DNA from: an uncultured Lachnoclostridium sp.
Lineage (GTDB): Bacteria > Bacillota > Clostridia > Lachnospirales > Lachnospiraceae
Length of the DNA stretch: 45,688 nt
Assembly: GCA_946402335.1 (NCBI GenBank)
Contig: CAMIWE010000014.1
Location: forward strand, 1-45,688
Direction of reading: 5' to 3'
Both the position numbers and the translations under genes were made by a program. Every line of letters begins with the position of its first letter. The first letter of the stretch is position 1. Below are positions 41,056 through 45,688 of the stretch, one piece after another. The notes below the pieces were generated by a model, which searched no databases, was not told the origin of the DNA, and saw only the letters and a program-made list of their open reading frames with translations.

Positions 41056-41355
41056 GTGATTAAAGTAAGAATGATGGGCACCCCGGAAGAACTCCAGCAG
41101 TTTAGACGCACGATTCTACGGATGGAGCATAACAACGAGATAACAATACTAAGCATGTCCGGGATGTATTCGAACAGGGACACAGAGAAGTATTACCGTA
41201 TGTACGCTGATGTAAAAACACTGAGAAATGGAGAAAACAACTATGGAGAAAACAAAAAGATGCAGAGTACTTTCCGTCATTTCACAAAAAGGAGGGGTGG
41301 GAAAGTCAGCTACGGCAACACAGCTTGCAGTGGGCTTGGCGCGGAAGAAGCATAA
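41056..41355 (+). CDS. small DUF3970-like element protein
   Basis: A GTG start with AAGGAGG upstream. MIKVRMMGTPEELQQFRRTILRMEHNNEITILSMSGMYSNRDTEKYYRMYADV matches, from memory, a family of about 60 residues (DUF3970) common on plasmids and conjugative elements of Firmicutes. Here the frame continues for about 40 more residues that overlap parA by 113 bp in another frame (KRRGGKVSYG is parA's QKGGVGKS read out of frame). The extension is therefore probably not functional protein, and the ancestral gene likely ended near 41230. Confidence 0.65.
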   Translation: MIKVRMMGTPEELQQFRRTILRMEHNNEITILSMSGMYSNRDTEKYYRMYADVKTLRNGENNYGENKKMQSTFRHFTKRRGGKVSYGNTACSGLGAEEA

Positions 41356-42040
41356 GGTCCTTTTCATCGATGCGGATCCGCAGGGAACCGGCAGCATGAT
41401 GCTCGGTATTGCAGAGCCTGACGAACTCGAAGAAAGCATTGCCACGGTATTGACAAAGGTTATCAACGAGGAGCCGATATCTGATTCAGAAGCAATCCTT
41501 CATACGGTTGAGGATGTTCACTTGCTTCCGGCAAATATTGATCTTGCCAGCATGGAAGTAACGCTTGTGAATACGATGAACCGTGAACGGATCCTGAAGC
41601 AGTACGTGGACCAGCAGCGTAGTAATTATGACTACATCATCATAGATGGAATGCCGTCCTTGGGAATGATAACAATCAACGCCCTTGCAGCATCAGACTG
41701 CGCCATTATTCCGACGCTTGCCGAGTATCCGTCAGCAAGAGGGCTTGTCCAGTTGTTGAAGACTGTGAACCGTGTACGGAAGTATATTAATCCGAAGATT
41801 CAGGTAGAGGGGATTCTCCTTACCATGATGGATGAGCGGACAAATTACAACCGGGAGATTGCCCAGATGGTGAGTAACACATATGGATCAGATATCCGTG
41901 TTTATATGACAGCAATACCGCGTTCCATCCGGATGGCAGAGGCTGGTGGCCTGGGGAAGAGCATCTTCCTGCATGCACCTAATTCGAAAGCCGCTAAGGC
42001 ATACAGAGCACTGGTGAAGGAGGTGGAACACGATGTCTAA
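41243..42040 (+). CDS. parA: ParA-type partition ATPase
   Basis: A Walker-type ATPase for segregation of a plasmid or integrated element. The 265-residue protein has the deviant Walker A SQKGGVGKSATATQLAVGL, HKVLFIDADPQGTGSMML, YDYIIIDGMPSLGMITINALAASDCAIIPTLAEYPSARGL (Walker B and switch), and the C-terminal VYMTAIPRSIRMAEAGGLGKSIFLH. The ATG at 41243 has ATGGAG nine bases upstream; an ATG at 41228 is possible but lacks a ribosome binding site. Its end overlaps parB by 8 bp. Confidence 0.93.
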   Translation: MEKTKRCRVLSVISQKGGVGKSATATQLAVGLARKKHKVLFIDADPQGTGSMMLGIAEPDELEESIATVLTKVINEEPISDSEAILHTVEDVHLLPANIDLASMEVTLVNTMNRERILKQYVDQQRSNYDYIIIDGMPSLGMITINALAASDCAIIPTLAEYPSARGLVQLLKTVNRVRKYINPKIQVEGILLTMMDERTNYNREIAQMVSNTYGSDIRVYMTAIPRSIRMAEAGGLGKSIFLHAPNSKAAKAYRALVKEVEHDV

Positions 42041-42914
42041 ACCAATTATGAATGTAAAACTCCCCAAGGTAGATGATCTGTTTACGGGAAATTCCGTTGA
42101 ACTACTTGGCAGCGAAAACCAGATTGTGGAGATTGCAATCGCCGACATTCACAGCTTTCCCAGCCATCCGTTCCAGGTGAGCAATGACACAAAGATGGCG
42201 GAACTCGCAGACAGTATCCGCGAGCAGGGCGTGCTTGTACCGGTACTGGTTCGTCCGAGGGAAGCCGGTGGGTACGAGCTTGTGTCCGGGCATCGCAGGA
42301 CCTTTGCCTGCCGTATCCTTGGCATGAAGACGGTTCCGGCGATTATAAAAGAGCTGTCGGACGATGATGCCGTCGTTTCCATGGTGGATGCGAACATCCA
42401 GCGTGAGAAACTGCTGCCGAGCGAAAAGGCCAAGGCTTACGCCATGAAGTTTGAGGCGCTGAAGCATCAAGGCAGAAACGGCGGAAACACCCTCGAAGAG
42501 ATGGGAGGAGCAACTGGAGAAGGAGCCAAGACGGTACAGCGCTATATTTCACTGGCATCCCTTTCCGGGGGACTCCTTTCCATGGTGGATCAGGGGAAAA
42601 TCGGCGTTACCCAGGGGTTTTCCCTGGCAGGACTTTCCAAAGAGGAGCAGGAATGCCTCTGTGACGTCCTACAGGGCACAGAGACGAGGCTGACGGTAGC
42701 AATGGCAGAACAACTCCGTAACGCAAGCAGAAGCGGAACTCTCGACTCACAAAGCATGGAAGATATCTTACAGTCATCGGGAGCAACGGGGAAACGCGGC
42801 AGCATCCCAATCAGGAAAATCCGGCAGTTCTTTTCTCATAATGCAAGTCCTGCCTATATGGAGCAGGTAATACTCGAACTGTTACGGCAGTGGAAGGAGC
42901 AGGCAGATGAGTGA
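42033..42914 (+). CDS. parB: ParB/Spo0J-family DNA-binding partition protein
   Basis: A 293-residue ParB. IVEIAIADIHSFPSHPFQVSNDTKMAELADSIREQGVLVPVLVRPREAGGYELVSGHRRTFACRILG is the N-terminal domain with the CTP-binding GHRR motif and the Arg-rich box. VDANIQREKLLPSEKAKAYAMKFEAL leads into the central HTH domain (EEMGGATGEGAKTVQRYISLASLS), and a C-terminal dimerisation part follows. It partners with the overlapping parA. Its binding site may be one of the palindromes at 43568-43698, though these do not look like the chromosomal parS. Confidence 0.93.
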   Translation: MSKPIMNVKLPKVDDLFTGNSVELLGSENQIVEIAIADIHSFPSHPFQVSNDTKMAELADSIREQGVLVPVLVRPREAGGYELVSGHRRTFACRILGMKTVPAIIKELSDDDAVVSMVDANIQREKLLPSEKAKAYAMKFEALKHQGRNGGNTLEEMGGATGEGAKTVQRYISLASLSGGLLSMVDQGKIGVTQGFSLAGLSKEEQECLCDVLQGTETRLTVAMAEQLRNASRSGTLDSQSMEDILQSSGATGKRGSIPIRKIRQFFSHNASPAYMEQVILELLRQWKEQADE

Positions 42915-43260
42915 TGGTGTATTTCGAAGCAAGAAAGGATTTACCGTTGTGCAGAATTCCGTTACAAGAAACAAGGAGCTTTCACTAAAGGCAAAGGGGC
43001 TCTACATGCTGATCCAGTCCTATATCACGATGCCGGAGAAATCCTGGCTGAAGAGTGATTTTCAGGGGATGGTAATCGAAGGCTACTGCGCATTCGAATC
43101 GGCATGGAAGGAACTGAAGAGGGCAGGATATATTAAGCAGCACATCTATTCGACCGGAACGGCGTTTCGGACCGAGTATGAGCTGCTGGATGAACCGCAG
43201 CCCGGGGACAGCATCTTTTACTATAACAAGGACGGGGCTGTAACCAAATCCCTGCAGTAG
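42907..43260 (+). CDS. replication-initiator-like winged-helix protein
   Basis: A 117-residue protein that starts inside the end of parB. SDGVFRSKKGFTVVQNSVTRNKELSLKAKGLYMLIQSYITMP followed by SAWKELKRAGYIKQHIYSTGTAFRTEYELLDEPQPG is the winged-helix domain common in plasmid and ICE helix-turn-helix or replisome-organiser-like proteins of Clostridia. Relatives carry a repetitive tail after this domain. Here the frame stops at 43258, and a run of ten 15-bp repeats follows out of frame, so this may be a shortened gene or one where the tail was lost by frameshift. Confidence 0.75.
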   Translation: MSDGVFRSKKGFTVVQNSVTRNKELSLKAKGLYMLIQSYITMPEKSWLKSDFQGMVIEGYCAFESAWKELKRAGYIKQHIYSTGTAFRTEYELLDEPQPGDSIFYYNKDGAVTKSLQ

Positions 43261-43275
43261 CCGATGGACAGACTA

Positions 43276-43425
43276 ACGATGCATCGGGAACCGATCGATG
43301 GGAATCCGATGCATGGGAATCCGATACATCGAAAACCGATGCATCGGAAACCGAGCTATCGGAAATCGATACATCGGAAACCGAGCACACGGAAGCCGAT
43401 TCATCGGAAATCACATCATCAGAAA
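43276..43425 (+). repeat. ten tandem 15-bp repeats
   Basis: Ten contiguous units of 15 bp with consensus CCGATgCATCGGaAa, several containing the perfect palindrome CCGATGCATCGG. The unit is five codons. Two frames stay open through the run: one gives an Arg-x-Ile-Gly-Asn repeat ending NNTKGIKDSVDKTDRS, the other a Thr-Asp-x-Ser-Glu repeat. Either could be the former tail of the wHTH gene upstream; alternatively they are DNA iterons. No start codon with ribosome binding site leads into either frame. Confidence 0.75.
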
Positions 43426-43525
43426 GAATAATACTAAAGGCATTAAGGACTCAGTAGATAAGACTGATAGATCTTAAAACTGAAAACCGTAACACTGCTA
43501 CCGCGGACGGTTCCTGATTTCACAC

Positions 43526-43634
43526 CCCATTTCATTCCCGTTTTCATTCCAAATCCTATCGGAACCAACTTCTGGACATTATGTCCAAAAGTGAAAACAC
43601 GAACGGAATGAGAATGGGAGCGGGAATGAAATCG
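43526..43634. repeat. long imperfect inverted repeat flanking the first palindrome
   Basis: TTTCATTCCCG (43530-43540) pairs perfectly with CGGGAATGAAA (43621-43631), and flanking CATTCC/GGAATG pieces extend the match. The 25-bp palindrome at 43568 lies inside. The stretch 43426-43713 has no supportable gene; it looks like a cis-acting region (partition site, origin or operator). Confidence 0.6.
43568..43592. promoter_or_regulatory. 25-bp palindrome, copy 1
   Basis: Arms ACTTCTGGACAT and ATGTCCAAAAGT around a central T, one mismatch from perfect symmetry. It is 106 bp upstream of a perfect copy. Candidate binding site for ParB or for a repressor of the SpoVG-like gene. Confidence 0.65.
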
Positions 43635-43673
43635 GGAATCGTCCGGAACGGGAAGTCAAAAAAGTTGACTGTA

Positions 43674-43698
43674 ACTTTTGGACATTATGTCCAAAAGT
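43674..43698. promoter_or_regulatory. 25-bp palindrome, copy 2, overlapping a promoter
   Basis: Perfect arms ACTTTTGGACAT and ATGTCCAAAAGT around a central T. A TTGACT at 43664-43669 lies just before, so a -10 (TATGTC region) would fall inside the palindrome; a bound protein would block the promoter of the SpoVG-like gene 16 bp downstream. Confidence 0.7.
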
Positions 43699-43713
43699 CG
43701 GAAAGGAGACAGG

Positions 43714-44499
43714 ATGGAAAAACTTAAAGTGTTTACCTACCCGCAGAAGAGCGGACGGGTACGCGGTGTAGCGAGGATTGAGATCGGAGACCTCAAGGTG
43801 TATCCAATCCGGATCATGGAATCAGAGAAAGGGATGTTCATCGCCATGCCGCAGCAGATGCGGAAAAACGGTACTTGGCAGGATCTGTTTCACCCCGTCA
43901 CAGCCGAGGGACGGAAGTTCTTGCAGGAGAAGGTCCTCGAGACCTATCAGTCAAAGCAGAACGGGATGCGGGAGTATGATCTGCCGAAAGAGATCTCGTT
44001 CTCCGCGGGGGTGACACCGGTGCTTCGGGAGAAGAGCACGCTCGTCGGATTTGCCCATGTGGACATCGGCGGGATGTTCCGGATAGAAAGCATCCTTCTG
44101 CGGCAGGACAAGGGAGAGACGGAACCCAAACTCGTTTTTCCGCTCCGGCGCTGGCAGAACGAAGTCGGGGAAACGATGGCTGCGGAAATCTTTCAGGTCG
44201 GTGATGCGATGCTTTCGAAGATGACGGAGACCGTTCAGGCGGAGTACCAGAAGAAGCGTGCAGTCCTTGATCAGTCTGAGATGAGGATCAAATCCAGAGA
44301 TGCGTTCAAGGAATTCCATCAGCGGGATTACAAGAAAGAGATGGGTTACACGTTGGACGAGCTCGTTGATTTGGCTAGGGCGAGGAAAGAAGGAAAAACA
44401 GATGTCAATCCCTATGCGAGAAAGAGCGCGGACCCAGATGAAGTCATAGCGGAGGAAGAAACCGAAACAGTCACGGAAGAACCGGTCATGTGTCTTTGA
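43714..44499 (+). CDS. SpoVG-like element protein
   Basis: A 261-residue protein; the ATG at 43714 has GAAAGGAG upstream. Residues 10-85 (GVARIEIGDLKVYPIRIMESEKGMFIAMPQQ, then FHPVTAEGRKFLQEKVLETY) follow the pattern of SpoVG, a small RNA/DNA-binding protein. A second, weaker copy seems to follow (STLVGFAHVDIGGMFRIESILLRQD, ending FPLRRWQNEVGETMAAEI). The C-terminal third is charged and ends acidic. SpoVG-family proteins with this length are frequent on Clostridia conjugative elements, with unknown role. Palindromes upstream suggest repression. Confidence 0.75.
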   Translation: MEKLKVFTYPQKSGRVRGVARIEIGDLKVYPIRIMESEKGMFIAMPQQMRKNGTWQDLFHPVTAEGRKFLQEKVLETYQSKQNGMREYDLPKEISFSAGVTPVLREKSTLVGFAHVDIGGMFRIESILLRQDKGETEPKLVFPLRRWQNEVGETMAAEIFQVGDAMLSKMTETVQAEYQKKRAVLDQSEMRIKSRDAFKEFHQRDYKKEMGYTLDELVDLARARKEGKTDVNPYARKSADPDEVIAEEETETVTEEPVMCL

Positions 44500-44536
44500 C
44501 CGTTTTTCATAAAACCAAACCAAGGAGGTAAAAACA

Positions 44537-44698
44537 ATGCTGGACAAAAACAGTACCAGAGAACCCAAGGTGATTGTCGAACTCGTGAGCAAGGAACACG
44601 ATGCCAGGGAAAAGGCGGCAATCGCAAAGCACTCAGCAGAGCGCATGAAACAGTATCATGAGAAATGGAGGAAGATGTTATGCCAGAACAGAAACTGA
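44537..44698 (+). CDS. 53-residue element protein of unknown function
   Basis: A short gene MLDKNSTREPKVIVELVSK with a charged, probably helical remainder (AREKAAIAKHSAERMKQYHEKWRKM). AAGGAGG lies eight bases before the ATG. It overlaps the next gene by 19 bp in another frame and carries that gene's ribosome binding site (GGAGG) within it. No family recognised. The strong ribosome binding site and coupling support it as a real gene. Confidence 0.6.
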   Translation: MLDKNSTREPKVIVELVSKEHDAREKAAIAKHSAERMKQYHEKWRKMLCQNRN

Positions 44699-45669
44699 CA
44701 AAAGAAGAATTCTTCCGCAAGCTGGAAGAACAGATTCATGAAGACTTCCCGGATTATGAACTCCGCAGGCAGGAAGTCACGAAGAGCAGCAATACCGTGA
44801 AGAACTGCTTGGTGGTCCGGGATCCGAGCAATGAAGTGGCTCCGTCCCTGCGGATCGACGATTACTGGTCGGATTACAAGGACGCCGTGGACTATGAGGC
44901 GGCAGAGAAGAGGATCTTCAGCCAGGTAAAGGAGTGTATCACCCAGGCCTACCTGGACTCAGACAAGCTTGGCATCGCAAGAAAGGCAATGGATGCGATG
45001 TCGAACTGGAGAGAGCATCTTCAGTGCTCGCTGGTCATCCGGGACGGCAATGACCGGTTCCTTGAGGATAAGCCGTTCAAGCCGTTCCTCGACATGGCCA
45101 AGATCTATTACATCGCAGTTGACGATCTGGTTGAGGGACATGTAAGCCGTATCACCATCACGAATGAGCATATGGCAAGCATGGGCTGCACACTCGATGA
45201 ACTGGATGCCGCAGCCATGGCCAACACCCTGAAGGAGAATCCTGCAGAGGTGGCATCCATGAGCAAGGTTCTCTCGGATCTGATCGGAATCCCGGAAGAA
45301 CAGTTCGAGGCAGAATTCGGTGCTGCGGAACTCCCGATGTACGTGGTAACGAACCGGACGAAGTGCGACGGTGCTGCGGTCATCATGTACAACGATGTGC
45401 TTGATAAGATCTGCGATGCGCTGCATTCGGATGACTTCTACCTGTTGCCTTCGAGCCGTCATGAGTGTATTTGCGTTCCTGCCGGTCTCGGTAAGGATGT
45501 CGATGCCCTCAGAAGAATGGTGCATGAAGTCAACATGACCCAGGTACCGCCGGAAGATCTTCTTTCCGAGAACGTGTACTATTACGAGCGCGGTCAGGAG
45601 CTGCAGATCTGCGGAGCCGGACCGGAACTCGAGGAAGAACCGGAAGAGGAATTCGTTCCGGTCATGTAA
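44680..45669 (+). CDS. DUF5688-like element protein
   Basis: A 329-residue acidic soluble protein; the ATG at 44680 has GGAGG eight bases upstream, inside the preceding small gene. EEFFRKLEEQIHEDFPDYELRRQEVTKSSNTVKNCLVVRD, PSLRIDDYWSDYKDAVDYEAAEKRI, PMYVVTNRTKCDGAAVIMYNDVLDKICDAL, DFYLLPSSRHECICVPAG and VPPEDLLSENVYYYERGQELQI fit the remembered DUF5688 family. That family is abundant on conjugative and plasmid-like elements of Lachnospiraceae and has unknown function. It ends 19 bases before the right edge of the window. Confidence 0.8.
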   Translation: MPEQKLTKEEFFRKLEEQIHEDFPDYELRRQEVTKSSNTVKNCLVVRDPSNEVAPSLRIDDYWSDYKDAVDYEAAEKRIFSQVKECITQAYLDSDKLGIARKAMDAMSNWREHLQCSLVIRDGNDRFLEDKPFKPFLDMAKIYYIAVDDLVEGHVSRITITNEHMASMGCTLDELDAAAMANTLKENPAEVASMSKVLSDLIGIPEEQFEAEFGAAELPMYVVTNRTKCDGAAVIMYNDVLDKICDALHSDDFYLLPSSRHECICVPAGLGKDVDALRRMVHEVNMTQVPPEDLLSENVYYYERGQELQICGAGPELEEEPEEEFVPVM

Positions 45670-45688
45670 CACTTAAAACTTAAGCCCG

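Noticed and set aside
43276-43425. Regular 15-bp repeats considered as a CRISPR array
   Set aside because: Units are contiguous, with no unique spacers and no cas genes.

Overview
The window looks like a chromosomal segment of a Gram-positive, low-to-mid GC anaerobe of the class Clostridia, most likely a Lachnospiraceae-type gut or rumen bacterium. This rests on gene content seen by eye: a DUF6145-like gene next to coaX, many lipoproteins with Thr-Pro linkers, strong AGGAGG ribosome binding sites, TTGxxx-17-TATAAT promoters, an AgrC/AgrA-type two-component pair, and a mobile region whose parA/parB, SpoVG-like and DUF5688-like genes are typical of Clostridia elements. No species is claimed and no database search was run.

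Bases 1-30150 are mainly housekeeping and envelope genes. First comes a tight operon of a small DUF6145-like protein, type III pantothenate kinase (coaX) and tRNA-dihydrouridine synthase (dusB). Next are a DUF3298-like lipoprotein, aspartate-semialdehyde dehydrogenase (asd), a structured RNA ending in a perfect terminator in front of a lipoprotein gene, and two convergent minus-strand genes. A peptide ABC importer follows, in which one permease and both ATPases are fused into a single 792-residue protein. Then come a TlpA-like thioredoxin lipoprotein with a NapH-like iron-sulfur membrane protein, an Mrr-like nuclease with membrane segments, a monoglyceride-lipase-like hydrolase overlapping glycerol kinase (glpK), a nitroreductase, a multidrug-type ABC exporter, a metallophosphoesterase, a second structured RNA, a 680-residue protein with a TerD-like C-terminus, a DUF2809 protein, a large surface LRR/SLH-like protein and a c-di-GMP phosphodiesterase with a degenerate GGDEF domain.

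The highlight is 30381-36800. It holds an AgrC-like six-helix histidine kinase, a 25-residue peptide gene, a LytTR response regulator, two paralogous 63- and 66-residue Tyr-rich peptides with double-glycine leaders, a peptidase-containing (C39) ABC exporter and a short HlyD-like adaptor. Two promoters, one for the 25-residue peptide and one for the double-glycine peptides, each carry a pair of TGTCGTT boxes exactly 20 bp apart, with the second box starting exactly 20 bp before the -35. This looks like a self-contained quorum-sensing regulon that secretes an undescribed pair of cationic, tyrosine-rich peptides. No modifying enzyme, AgrB-like exporter or recognisable immunity gene is present.

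From 39215 onward the sequence becomes a mosaic. It contains a GH31 glycosidase at the boundary, a YcaQ-family gene reduced to its two ends, an AT-rich flavin reductase gene, and two truncated starts of a low-molecular-weight phosphotyrosine phosphatase gene that both break after the same codon, each followed by the same 20-bp repeat. Then come the genes of an integrated plasmid or ICE: an RHH protein, a small DUF3970-like protein, ParA, ParB, a replication-initiator-like wHTH protein with a tail of ten 15-bp repeats, two copies of a 25-bp palindrome, a SpoVG-like protein and a DUF5688-like protein. The element runs off the right edge. No tRNA, rRNA, IS transposase or CRISPR array was seen.
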